Positions 21,813-34,343 of a stretch of 64,000 nucleotides of DNA are shown here, one piece after another; within the stretch, counting starts at the first letter, position 1; each line of letters opens with the position of its first letter. The notes beneath the pieces were generated by a model that saw only the letters and a list, made by a program, of their open reading frames with translations, was not told the DNA's origin and made no database searches. Source of the stretch: Porphyra umbilicalis (lineage: Eukaryota > Rhodophyta > Bangiophyceae > Bangiales > Bangiaceae); NCBI GenBank assembly GCA_002049455.2, contig KV918762.1:558001-622000 (forward strand). The letters are read 5' to 3'. The position numbers and the translations under genes were made by a program.

Positions 21813-23459
21813 CTAGACGTTTTTCGAGTCGTCCACGGCGTCGGCCGGATGCTCGACCTCGTCTTCCTCGACGTTACCGTCGGCAAGGGCATGAACGCCG
21901 ATAGACGGTTGCCGACGCTCGCGAGGGCGATAAGGCTCGGCACACTGTGCGGCGAAGTGCCCCGGCTTGTTACAGTTGTAATAGATGTCAGCCCGATTGG
22001 CTTGAGGGACGGCGGCCCGAGGGGGCGGCGGGGTGCGAACCGGTGTTAACGGTCGTCCCGTCGTCATCCGCTGGTCTTGTGTCGCGTAAGCGACTTTGAT
22101 CGCCGTTGGGCGGGTCATCTTGAGTTGCAAACGCAACTTGTTCGTACCGTCCCAATACATCTGGGCGGTGGCGACCGTCTCAGACAGGGTTCGGTCGGGG
22201 AACTGGTCGTTCAGTACCCGTACGTGCGCTTGCACAAGGTCCGAATGACCAGTGATGAAGACGTCCTTAACGTCTTGGATGTCGAACAAACCGTTCAGGA
22301 GGTCGCATTGCGTTTCCACGCGACGACCAAAGGCCGTGGGCGCCTCGTTGTCTTGTTGCTTCATCGTAATGATGTCTTGATAGGCGTTGGCCATAGTTAC
22401 GTGTGTCGCATACTTCGAAAGAAGCCAGTTGACGGCATCTCCGTAGGTACGGATGGCGTAACGCTTACGTCCGAGGGTGCTGTTAAGCGCGCCGGAGAAG
22501 GCCATCTTGGCGTTGCCGGCTAGTCGACAGACCATAAGCGGAAGGGCTTGACCGTGCGTCAGCCCAGCCGCGTCGCACGCGTGGCGAAAGGTCGTCAAGA
22601 ACGTGAAGATGCCCAAGGGCAGGGCTCCCGTGAATGGCTGTTGCCCATGGAACGCTCCGTCCAAACGTTTGTCGAGACGGTGCGACCGCTGTGCCTCTTT
22701 AGGCGTAAACGTCAGTTGACGGCGGATCAGGAGGTACGTCCTGTAGTCCAGGAGTGTCTTGAAGCGGCTATTAGACGGGCGGATCACCTTGATCCTATCG
22801 GCTTTTTCAAGTCGCTCCTTCCGTTTGGTGGGGGGCGCGGGGCGCTTGCGCGCGGCTGCGTCCGACTCGCTCGAGCTGTCGCTCGGCGAGGACCCACTTG
22901 GGGGCGACGGCGGGTGTGGGGGCCCGTGGCCATCGTCCGAAGAGGACGTGTCCGTCGCGTCGCGGTTGTCGTCGTCTGACGACGTCGGGCTTGACCCAGA
23001 AGCGGAATCGTCGGAAGATGAGGAAAGCGCGGCGTTAGCCGGAGCGTCCTTGCGGACGGACTTGTCCTTAATCACCTTGCTCGTCTTCTTGACGTCCTTG
23101 GTCTTGTCGCCCGACTGGCGGCGAGACTTAGCCAGACGGCGTTCCTCCTCATGGGAGTCAACCTTGCGCAGGGCCTCGACGTCGTCGACCAACTTGTCAT
23201 TGGCTCGCGCCAGAGACTCGTTAGTCTGTTCTTGGGCCGTTAGGCGTCGCTGAAGTGCTTCAACGGCCGCCTTCAGGCTCTCCACCACCTGCATCTGCCC
23301 AGAGGCGGCTTGATCCGCAGGGATGGGAGGAGTTGGAGCACCGTCCGTTGGGGCGTCGGAGGCGGCAGGAGTGCCTTGTCCCCCGCCCGGCGGCCGGTAG
23401 CCAGATGGCAACTTGCCGTCTCTGGCTCGCCGAGTGCCGCCGGTACCACCAGTAGACAT
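21813..23459 (-). CDS. gag of the chromovirus
   Basis: A 548-codon ORF. It has a Gly/Pro-rich start, a coiled segment (about residues 60-100), a Ser/Asp-rich charged stretch, a capsid-like helical domain (about 230-420, containing YRTYLLIRRQL and LPLGIFTFLTTFRH), and near the end a zinc-knuckle-like NKPGHFAAQC. Its role would be to form the particle and bind element RNA. pol follows at once in another frame, an arrangement known in the family. Confidence 0.85.
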   Translation of the reverse strand: MSTGGTGGTRRARDGKLPSGYRPPGGGQGTPAASDAPTDGAPTPPIPADQAASGQMQVVESLKAAVEALQRRLTAQEQTNESLARANDKLVDDVEALRKVDSHEEERRLAKSRRQSGDKTKDVKKTSKVIKDKSVRKDAPANAALSSSSDDSASGSSPTSSDDDNRDATDTSSSDDGHGPPHPPSPPSGSSPSDSSSESDAAARKRPAPPTKRKERLEKADRIKVIRPSNSRFKTLLDYRTYLLIRRQLTFTPKEAQRSHRLDKRLDGAFHGQQPFTGALPLGIFTFLTTFRHACDAAGLTHGQALPLMVCRLAGNAKMAFSGALNSTLGRKRYAIRTYGDAVNWLLSKYATHVTMANAYQDIITMKQQDNEAPTAFGRRVETQCDLLNGLFDIQDVKDVFITGHSDLVQAHVRVLNDQFPDRTLSETVATAQMYWDGTNKLRLQLKMTRPTAIKVAYATQDQRMTTGRPLTPVRTPPPPRAAVPQANRADIYYNCNKPGHFAAQCAEPYRPRERRQPSIGVHALADGNVEEDEVEHPADAVDDSKNV

Positions 23460-23669
23460 ACTGGGACCTGAACAAAGTGTTCCGACTTGGCTTACGCCCT
23501 GCGCGCCAACGTCGGAGATCTCAACCGTGATGCCCCCGGCACCACGCCCACAATTCGATGGCTTACGCCCCGCGCGCCAAGCGACCGTATCGACACCGTC
23601 ACAATGCCACGAGGCAGCGAGAAAGTTCTCGGGGACACCGTGCCGCGAGGCACGATGAAGGCGAGGGTA

Positions 23670-23687
23670 TCCCCTGCTGCTCCACCA
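23670..23687 (-). other. Candidate primer-binding site
   Basis: Two bases after the 5' LTR the minus strand reads TGGTGGAGCAGCAGGGGA, an 18-mer opening with TGG as expected for pairing with a tRNA 3' CCA end. I could not assign the tRNA. Confidence 0.5.
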
Positions 23688-23689
23688 AA

Positions 23690-24074
23690 TGTGGTATTAA
23701 TAACGTTAGTTCAATTACCAGTGTACTGAGACCGACCGTAGCCAAGCAATAAAGCGAGTTCTATCGCCGTCGCGGCGAGGAAGAAGACCTTTTGTTGAAG
23801 GGCATCCGATGGGGAGCCGGGTGGTGCCCACGACGGCGACCCCGGACCCACGGTGGTTTAATACAAACAACGGCACTGGTCGATCGACCATCCGATCAAG
23901 CAATCGTAATGAGTGCCGGCAGACAGATAAGACAGGCAAGCAATAAAAAATAAACAATGCGGAAGTAACCCCCCAAAGGGCGTGCCACAAGCCGAGTCAC
24001 ACACATCCGTGGATTCGGCCAGTCAAGGGGGCTACTCGTGGCTAATTGCCAATTGGTAGCAGAGATATGCTACA
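23690..24074 (-). repeat. 5' LTR of the chromovirus
   Basis: 385 bp, beginning TGTAGCATATCTCTGC on the minus strand and ending CACA. About 99% identical to the 14427-14811 copy. Confidence 0.9.
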
Positions 24075-25495
24075 TTAGTTTCTGCATCTGTTTCGAAGAT
24101 TCGTCCTTCGAACGTACAGTTGGATATGCTACGAGACAATCTTAAGAACAATCCTGGGAACCGTTCCTGACCAGTTTCCGAGACCATCCCGGAAAAAGAC
24201 CACAGGGTTGATGCTGGAGGTCGGCAAGGATAATTCCAAGGCCAGTTCCTAGAATTTTCTTGCCGCGCCCAAACAGAAAATCGTCCAAATCATGTGCCAG
24301 TCTTGTTTCAGGATTTTCTGGAGGGCAGTCCTCCGTCCAATTCAGAAGATACTTCCTTATTTATATTGGAATATCTTTCACGAGAAAGATTCTGGAACTT
24401 CATTCCAACACACAGTGCACACTGGGCGAGCCGCACGAGGTCACAGCACCGTTTCTCGCATTTGTCTCATGTTCACTTATGGCACTCCCACAAAAAAAGG
24501 ACACCCCGCGGATCGTACGCACGATGACCCCTCTCACAGGAACCGTGAGGGGCGGCACGTTGTCGACGGAGCGCACGATGTCTTACAGAACAGCTCAACA
24601 CGAGATCGAATGCAAGGATATTTCTCGCCCATCACGTGGCCAGGATTGCGGAATCGAGGAGGACGAGCGGTCTGATGGCCCATTGTCTTAGCCAAGTGGG
24701 CCAGATCTTAATGTCGGGCTACTTGTTTCCATTAAGATTCCCGGTTTCGACAACGTGCAGGACATCGTGCGAGATGCGCAGTGTCCACTTCGTGCAGCGC
24801 TAATCGGAAGCCCCTAACTGAACCCGCGGAGGCGGGTCGGCTGATTTCGTCCCAGTTAGATCTCCCAATTTCGGGCCTCTGTGCCTGAAAAAAGCACATC
24901 GTGCAGGACATCGTGCCAGCCGATCGAGCGTGCAATCCGTAATGTGCGGCGTGCAAACATGGTCATCCGTCGGCGACGTATAGCTGTGCGCGGATCTGCG
25001 GACTGTGAAAGGCAGCATCGATTCTTCATTGGTCGTGTGCCTCGTGTCGTGGGCGTCGCGAGTGTCGATCTCCTGGATTATTCAGCAGTGGACCGCCGTT
25101 CCGTTCCCGGACTGTGCAAGACACCCCTCTCTACCTGCACACTGCGTCAGCCCACGTCACATCCTCTCGAGCGGCGCAAAGCCGAGCGAGACGTCGTGGG
25201 ATGGGCCGTCAGCGACGGGCCCCACCAATGGACTTGGCACAGAACAGAAAACGCCACCAAGCTGGCGCAGCAGGATACTCAATGAGCATCTCATCGATCG
25301 TCCTACCCCTCGACCTAACACAGAACACACATAATCTGCGACTGTACAGATATTTCTTCCAAATGTTATGGCCGACGGACTGTCCACGTGTGGCTGTGGT
25401 GCCTGCAGAGCTTCGCACGAGAGATCTCAAGAAAACACTCAATGGCGTGCAGTTCGCTGATGAGCTGGAAAGAGGGGTGGCGGATTGCAAACTCC
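24075..25495. other. Intergenic, nothing recognised
   Basis: Mixed-composition sequence right of the LTR element. No convincing ORF or RNA gene. Confidence 0.45.
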
Positions 25496-25496
25496 A

Positions 25497-25885
25497 CCAT
25501 GGCCACCCCACCGTCGCCACCCCCACCGTCGCCACCCCCACCGTCGCCACCCCCACCGTCGTCACCCCCACCGTCGCCACCCCCACCGTCGCCACCCCCA
25601 CCGTCGCCACCCCCACCGTCGTCACCCCCACCGTCGCCACCCCCACCGTCGCCACCCCCAATGTCGCCACCCCCATCTCCTTCACCCCCACCGTCGCCAC
25701 CCCCACCGTCGCCACCCCCACCGTCGCCACCCCTACCGTCGCCACCCCCCCTGTCGCCACCCCCACCGTCGCCACCCCCACCGTCGCCACCCCCACCGTC
25801 GCCACCCCCACCCTCGCCACCCCCACCCTCGCCACCCCCACCGTCGCCTCCCCCACAGTCGCTACCCTCACAGTCGCCACCCTTC
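25497..25885. repeat. 15-bp minisatellite, about 26 units
   Basis: Tandem GCCACCCCCACCGTC with few variants. On the plus strand one frame (25388-25891) reads extensin-like SPPPP repeats and another reads TVATP repeats; minus frames read GVATV. The unit length is a multiple of three, so all frames remain open. A coding role is possible but not shown. Confidence 0.9.
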
Positions 25886-26446
25886 ATGTAACTGTCGTCG
25901 CCCCCACGCTCGCTGCCCCCGTTCCCTCCGCCGCCGCCCCCGCCGCCGCCGCCGCCGCCGCCCTAATCTTCGCGGCCAGCGCCACCGTGGTGGCCGCCCC
26001 CGATCCCGCTGCCGCCGCCGTCGCCCCCGCCCTGGTGGCTTCCTCTCTCGGTGGCCCCGCCCTAACCCCCGTTGTCGATGCCGCCCCCGCCCCCGTTGTC
26101 GCCGCCGCCCCCGCCCCCGTCGTCGTCGGCGCCCCCGCCCCCGCCGTCGCCGCCCCCATCGTCGCTGCCCCCACCATCGCGCCCCGCTTCCCCTAGATCG
26201 CCACACTTGCCCCGACGGTGGCTGCCGCCGTCCCCGCCGACGCCACCCCCGCCTCGTCCCCCGCCGTCGCCGACGCCGCATCTGTTCCGTGTTCCCTCCC
26301 GCCGTCGCTGTCCTCTTTCTTTTTTTCCTCTGATCCTCACCCTCATTTTTCTGCTCTCTCCACTTCTTCTCTCTCTGATGTTGTCAGTTTTGTGCCACAT
26401 AATGTTTTCCTGATCGCCGCAGGCGTTCGCTCCGAAACGCCGTGGG
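25886..26446. other. GCC-triplet-rich then pyrimidine-rich spacer
   Basis: GCC/CCC-rich repeats to about 26280, then a C/T-rich tract (26300-26380). No gene recognised. Confidence 0.5.
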
Positions 26447-27720
26447 CTAGTGTAGATAAAGTGACCGCTCCCCCCTTCGCAGAATGTCGGTCATCGTGGC
26501 GGCGGCTTTCATGCGCGTGAGCACGATAAGGCAGAGAAAGCAAAGACCCGCACGGTAGGAGAGCGCGAGAGGGGGTGGGCGCGAGAAGAAAACCACAACA
26601 CATATTCGTTCTTTCTTGGCGCAGAGGCGCACTGGGATGACACGCACACGAAGCAGAGAGCCGATTGGACTGGGCGGCGATGATGGCCGTGGCGAGGGCT
26701 GAGGAGGTGGTATCGATAGATGCGAGCAGAGAGCATTGTTAACGCCTGGAAACAGCAATACCAGAAAAGGATACAGAAAATGGACGGAACGTAACGTGAC
26801 TTGTGGCCCGAAAAAAACAGAAGAAAGGGGACAGGCGACGGGCGGTGGCGGCAGCAGCAGCGCGCCGACGGGCCCCCCCCGCCGCCCGTGCCCGCCGCTG
26901 CCGATGCGGGCGGCGGCGGACATGGGCGCGGTGCGGCGGCGAGGGGTCTGCACCGGCCGCCGGGGGTGTGGCCCCAAACCCCGTCGACCGCGAGGGCGGC
27001 GGCGATCAGGGGGGGGGAAGCGGCGGCCGCCACCTCGACTTGGGGGGGGGGGGGGGGGGGGACACCCCGAGGAGGATGGCGCCGACGGTGGTGGCCAAGA
27101 CGGCGGCGCAAAGAGGGTCGGTGGGGAGGTGGGGAGGGGGGGGGGGGGGGGGCGTCGTCAGCGGGGCGGGGGCATCACCGTCGGCAGAAGGCCCAGACCC
27201 CGCCCCCGCCGCCGCGCGCCCGCCGCCCGAGGCGCTGCTGGCCGACTGGGACGGGCGGGCGGCGGCAGAGGCGGCCGAACGCCGCGCCGCCGCTGCGGGT
27301 GCCAGCGACCCTGCCGTCGCCGCGACGGCGCCCCCCACCATGGAGCCGGCGGCCAGGCGGTGGCCGCCCCCCGTCGCCGGGATGCCGTCCCCGTTTTCCA
27401 AGCCGCCGATGGCGGCCTCCCCCGCCCGCACGGCGGCGGCGGGCGCGCCCTCCCCAGGTCCGGCAGCGTTGGCGTCCCCCCCCGCCCCCTCTGCGTCGGC
27501 ATCCCCCCCGCCGCTGCCGTCCGCGTCTCCGTCGCCGCCGACACCGCTGACGCCCCTCACGCCCGCCCGAGGTCCCCCTGGGGCGCATACCAGGGCGCCC
27601 GCACCGACACGGCCGCCACCGCCTCGGGGCCGAGGTGGCACGCGAGGAAGGCGGCCGCGTCGGGGACGACTATGGTGAGCCGCTGCACCAGCGCGCATTC
27701 CACGTCGGTGGTGGCAGTGG

Positions 27721-27752
<32 letters not shown>

Positions 27753-28700
27753 AAGAACGTGGAGGCGGCGGCGGTGCCGCTGGAGGCGGCGGCAACGGCG
27801 TGGGTGAGGGCGGGGGAAGCGAGGGTGGAGGCGGGCGTGGAGGGGAAGAGGGCGGCAACGGCTTGGGCGGGGGGGGTGGCGGCAGCGGCGTGGGCTGGGG
27901 CGGCGAAAGCGGGTGCGGCCGCGGTGGCGGCGGGGGTGGCGGCGGCGAGGGCGGGGGCGTGGGCAAGGGTGGCCACGGCGCGGGCGGGGAACGCCAGGGC
28001 GGGGGCGGGCGCGGCCAGGGCGGGCGCGGCGGCGGCGACGGCCGGAGCGGCGAGGGTAGCGGCGGCCATGGCAGGGGCGGGGTCGGCCATGGCGGGGGTG
28101 GGGGCGGCGAGGATGGGGACGTGGGCGGCGAGGACAGGGGCGGGGGCGGCCATGGCGGGGACGTCGGCGGCGAGAACGGGGGCGGGATCGGACCCAGGAT
28201 TGATTTGCAGTGGCCGATCGCAGATTCTGTGGCCACGAGTGGCCGGCCCAATTGCACACAGCGAAAATGGCGGCGGTACACGGAAAAAAAGATGATGCTG
28301 CCTCCTGAACAGGCCATAGGAATTCTAGATGACGATCGCATTTGCCAGAGGCGGATGCAGAACGCATACTCAAATGACGCGAGACGGCGGATCGTGCCGA
28401 TGAAGAAAGAAATCCCCCCAGACAGAAGGCTTTCTTCCTTGCATGAGCAGAAGGCCTCTGGCGATGTTTATCGGCTTCCTGCATCTCGCGTGGGGATCAG
28501 CAGAGTGCGACAAGTTTTACCGGGGCACAAATGCGGCACAGTCATTAGCTCCACATGCAGGAGGTTCTCTTACAGCACGATGTGGGAACGATGCTTCCTG
28601 ATCGGCGGTGGGTCCATTTTTGGGGAAAGTACCATACCTCGTGCATTCGAGTGCACTATTCTGCGCAGCGCTCCAATCCCACTGGCCGAAGGTAGACGTC
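26447..28700. other. GC-rich low-complexity region with possible ORFs
   Basis: Open frames exist on both strands. The most protein-like are plus 26803-27678 (with EALLADWDGRAAAEAAER and a Pro/Ser-rich tail) and minus 27557-28153, whose end (DVECALVQRLTIVVPDAAAF) is varied. G runs at 27042-27061 (20 G) and 27136-27152 (17 G) lie inside. No domain seen; I do not commit to a gene. Confidence 0.3.
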
Positions 28701-29943
28701 CGTAAAGAGTATGTCGAGAAGAAGTGTAAGTGTTTTGTTGCAGCGATTCCCTGACATTGGGAGGCTACTTAAAAGTTCGCTCGTGCAGAAGTGCGATCTC
28801 CTTCGCGACTTTTGAGATTCGATCTCACGAGATCCGGCAGTCCATCGAGTCGCGCGTATTGTCAGTAGCCAATGAGCGCCTGTGCATGGGCACTCCCAAA
28901 TTAAATCCAGAAATGCCCTCGAAAGCCTCTCTGAGTCGCTCAAGCGCCATCGCACACCTATCCCCCCACCCTTCCCCCGCCGTCGCTGTCGTGCCTCCCG
29001 CGGTCGTCGTCGTGGGGCAGCGTGTGTGTGCCACTGCACCGGTGGCCGAAGCGGGCTATTCGCTCCAGAAAAGCAACGGCGCCGCCGGGGAGCGCTATGT
29101 GGGGGGGGGGCGCGGGGGGGGTGCGGGGGAGGTTGGGGGAACAGCTGCTCCGCAACTACAGTTGCTTTGCGTCGGCGGTGACGAGCGTCGCGCCGGCAGC
29201 GACGAGCGCCGCACTGCACTTCAGCGCGGCGGCTGACGCCGCCGGCGACGGGCGTGCGCCAAACGCCGACGTGGTCGCGTGCGCCGCACCCGCCGTGGCA
29301 AGCGGCTTCAGCGCCACGGCTGCACCCGCCGCTGCCGGCGGCGGCGCTGCGATCGCAACCGTATTCGCCACCGCGCCGACATTCACCTACCCGTTGCCGA
29401 CCCCACAGCCCTCACGCGCCAACCGCGCCGGCCCACCATCAGAAGGGCCCGAGCCGGCGGGGGGGGGGGGGGGGGGTCAGGGGACGGACCCGGCACTGCG
29501 CTCAGACGGCGCGCGTGCGGGGGCGGTGGCAGCCGGCGCCGACAGCCAGGGCAGCATGCCGCCGACGCCGGTGGGCGTCCAGCTGTGCACATTAGTCGGA
29601 GGCCGCTGCCAGTAAGTTGATATGGCTGACGCTTCTCAGATACTTGTTCACCGTAAATTCTCTTCCTTTGGTTAGCTGTCACCGTCCTTGCTCCTTCTCC
29701 GTGCTGCATGACGAGATCCCGATCACGAGGCTGAAAACGTTGCCTCCCTGTCCTTGCGTTCCTCCCGATTTGGTCAATCATAAATCGGGTGCTGTCGAGA
29801 ATCGGGCGGATCGGATGCCCCTGATCGATACGAATGCGGAAGTGGGCATCAACGGGTGGGATGTGTGCGCTTCGTGCTCCGTTTTCTCTTCTGAGGACCC
29901 GAGCGCCACCCTCTGATACGTCTACGAAGTTTGGGGTCGATTG
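28701..29943. other. Intergenic with long G run
   Basis: Contains an 18-G run at 29459-29476 and shorter runs near 29100-29140. An Ala-rich plus frame (29022-29615) shows no domain. No gene assigned. Confidence 0.4.
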
Positions 29944-29948
29944 ATGTA

Positions 29949-30120
29949 TTGCTGTCTTCCCAATTTTGGCCGATGCCGTCGATGTCAAGAGGGGTGATCA
30001 ACTGTGCGAAACAGTTTCTCAGCCATCCATTCAGCCGGATAACGTCGTTCGACCAATGGGCAGTTGACCGAGACCCTGTCTTGACTTCGCCCACATCGGC
30101 CAAAATTGGGAAGACAGCAA
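29949..30120. mobile_element. Short palindromic TA-flanked MITE
   Basis: 172 bp between TA (29947-29948) and TA (30121-30122). The ends form a perfect inverted repeat (32 bp at 29944-29975 against 30094-30125, flanks included), continuing imperfectly inwards. Termini TTGCTGTCTTCCCAATTTTG resemble those of the element at 4555-4953. Tc1/mariner-like non-autonomous element by its TA duplication. Confidence 0.75.
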
Positions 30121-30239
30121 TACATGCGCCGAAACCAGAGCCGTTTTTCCATAGGACTAATAAGATGAGATAGACTTTAAGCACTGTCAACCATCCTACT
30201 GAATACAGTGGTCAAGACGTGGCGACCACGCCCCGGTGG

Positions 30240-30560
30240 CCAGTAACACGCCCAGTCAGTACCCCGACTCCGCCCCCACCCAGTTACACCCCGCTCTACT
30301 CCACTCCGCCCTACCCCGTCCCGACCCGCCCCGCCCAGCACCGCCCCGCCTCGCCCCGCCCCGCCGCGCCCCGCCGCGCCAAACCCGACCCCGCCCGGCA
30401 GCGCACCGCCCCGCCCTGCTCCGCACCGCCCCACCCTGCCCAACCCCGCCCCACCCCGCCTTGCCACGCCCCCCCTACCCCGCCCCACCCGGCTCTGCCC
30501 CACCCTGCCCAGTCCTGCTCTGCCCCCCCCCACCGAGCCCCGCCCCGTTCCGCTGCGTCC
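30240..30560. repeat. Degenerate CCCCG/CCGCC pentamer-type repeat
   Basis: C-rich plus strand of short units such as CCCCGCC and CACCCTGCC. Open frames here are products of the repeat. Confidence 0.75.
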
Positions 30561-31709
30561 CGCCTCTGCAGATGCACACGCGACGGGAAACTCATGGTGG
30601 GTGCTACAGAGCTGCGTTCTTGTAGTCACGCGGACCACGGCCTGCGGGGCTCGAAGGAAGCCGTCGGCGGCGGAAGCCGACAGTTTTGAGAACAAAGCCC
30701 CCCTGAAGTTGCAGGCCGGATGGGGTGGCTAGGTCTTCGCATGCGGGACACCTGTCCAGCAATCTACTCCGGCAGTCGGTCCGTGAAGACGGTGGAGCCA
30801 GCAGCGGCGACGAATTCATATAGGAATGGAACAGTTCTGTGTCGAGATCAGTCGCGTAGGCCACTTTCGTCGTCACGCTCTGAAACCCAGGCTACTTGAG
30901 TTGGCAGTGTGTGGCTCATACAGGCTCATTGATTCCGAGTCGGCAGCGATTGTTGTTCATCGTCAAGTCGGATCAAACCAGAGACTTCGACTGGTGCGCT
31001 CTACTGTCCAAGCCACTTTGGGTAGCGGGTCAACATACGGGATTCTGATTGGCCAGCGCTTGGGATATCGTGCTTTTTCGATCCGGCATTTCCCGTAGGG
31101 ATACACGCTGATCACCGATTCAGCGAACGGAGACGATGCTCCACCTGCACCTTAGTACAAATCCTCCCCACTCACCTCGTGACCCACCTATTTCACAACC
31201 CACGGCGACACCTCTTTCACCGGCCCAATGCCCATGCAACTTCTATTGAGCCTCCGCAATCATTGCCACGTACTGTTAGACAGTGGCCGCCGTTTTCTTC
31301 CCGATTTAGCACCGACCGCCACATGGCATGTACGCCTTCGTAGCACCCATGACCCAACGCTGAGGATCACCCCTTCCAAGACACCTACCACCCTGCAGCG
31401 CTCATCCCCACGCTACACCCAGCACCTTCCCACTACCTCCGTGACGTCTTGATGCATCTGGCCCCAGTCACCTGGATACATCATGAGTCGACGGCCTTGG
31501 TCCTACCCCATCCTACCCAGAACACACTCTCTGGCGGCGCCTGCAGGCAGCAGCCTGCCTCTCCGCCGCCCCGCGCCGTGTTTGTGACGCGTCAGGAAAT
31601 GCTGGGGCCCGTTGTCTTACTCTGTCTTGTGACGCTCACATCTGTCAAACACTCACCGTTACGTCACATCAAGCGCTACCCAGAAATATTACTCGGTCCC
31701 GCGTCATTG
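30561..31709. other. Intergenic, nothing recognised
   Basis: Unique moderate-GC sequence. No convincing ORF. Confidence 0.45.
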
Positions 31710-31711
31710 TA

Positions 31712-32339
31712 TGGTGCGTGTCCCAAAAATGAGACATGCGCGTTTTCTGGAAGACTGACACATCACTGCACGGGGGTAGGCGGGGTGGGGTACGAGAAAA
31801 TTCTCAACTGGCCTCCATGGAAAGAGCCTCTCCCGAGACGTTCTTGCCTGACAACTCCTTAGTACCTGCCTGTGGGCCCTGTTCTGTGGACCTCTCAGCT
31901 AACTCCGATCTTGGAGCCAGTCTTTTTCAGGTTCTTGGGGTTGCAGGTTTGCAACGCCTAAGCTCATGTGCTAACTGGAGCTTCGATGAGGGGTGTCCCA
32001 AATCGTGTTTTCCTCACAGGGGGCTACATGGGGGTCTTTTTCACGTTTTTATTGGTAAGGTGGTGCCCTTTTCTTCGTGCACAAATTGTCAGGACATGCC
32101 TGCTTTAGTATCTGTGCATTTGATTGGGCCGCGTGATCGTCACCTGTCGAAGTTGCAATGAATGACACTTTCCCCCATGACATGTCAGGATGTGCCGCCT
32201 CTGCTAACACTGTCAGGGGCTGTTCTGGAAGCACAGTGGGACCGAGTGGGTCACATTACATTATCGGACCGTTGCAGAAGGCCAGTGGGCCGAGAAAAAA
32301 AGAAAAAACTGCCATGTCTCATTTTTGGGACACGCACCA
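31712..32339. mobile_element. TA-flanked MITE with perfect 27-bp terminal repeats
   Basis: 628 bp between TA (31710-31711) and TA (32340-32341). The terminal inverted repeats 31712-31738 and 32313-32339 match at all 27 positions, opening TGGTGCGTGTCCCAAAAAT. Perfect ends suggest recent activity. No transposase inside. Tc1/mariner-type by target site; its termini differ from the TTGCT group. Confidence 0.8.
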
Positions 32340-32341
32340 TA

Positions 32342-33805
<1,464 letters not shown>

Positions 33806-34343
33806 GCGGCGGCGCGGCGACCAAGCGGCGCAAGGGTGTTGTAAAGGTCAAAGCGGGGTGGCGGTGCAGCAGATTTTGCGGTCGTGCTTGTATGGGGCTT
33901 GCTCCTTGTTGTTGGGCGTGCTTCTCGTGCTGCTGTAGCCTGCCGACACCGCAACCGGTGTCTTCCACAGGTGTCTAGAGCTTGTTTCTGGTTGTTCTTT
34001 TCTCCTATATTTCTCGCGTTGGTCGTCCTGTGCACGGTGCACCCCCGAGACGGCTGTCCGCATCACTCCACCGCGCTGCCCTCTCAAGCCCACAGCCGCC
34101 CTCCCCTCACCGACACTCTGCCACGGTGCCTCGGCGAGCCACACCACGGGCGGCCGCGGCGTTGCCACGGTGTCACCTGTGGGCTACTTTGCCACCCTGG
34201 TCGGCTCAACGCGGACAGAGGCCCCCCGGGGAGGGGGCCCCCTCGTCACGCGCATCGCCGCGGAGCCCCCCACCGCCTCGACCCGCCGACCGGCCCCACC
34301 GCCAACCCCCCCCCCCCCCCATCGCCCCCCCCTTTCCCCCACA

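Larger units (their letters stand above)
14427..24074 (-). mobile_element. Ty3-type LTR retrotransposon (chromovirus), nearly whole
   Basis: A 9.65-kb element on the minus strand: 5' LTR 23690-24074, gag, pol with a chromodomain at its C-terminus, an antisense ORF, and 3' LTR 14427-14811. The LTRs are both 385 bp, start TGTAGCAT and end CACA on the element strand, and differ at about four positions, three of them near one end. Flanking pentamers are tcagt (left) and ttagt (right), a near match to a 5-bp target duplication. It is young. It looks nearly whole, with about one interruption in pol. Confidence 0.9.

Noticed and set aside
26803-28295. Definite Ala/Pro-rich genes on either strand
   Set aside because: Competing frames on both strands with G runs between; no domain or splice signals to choose among them.
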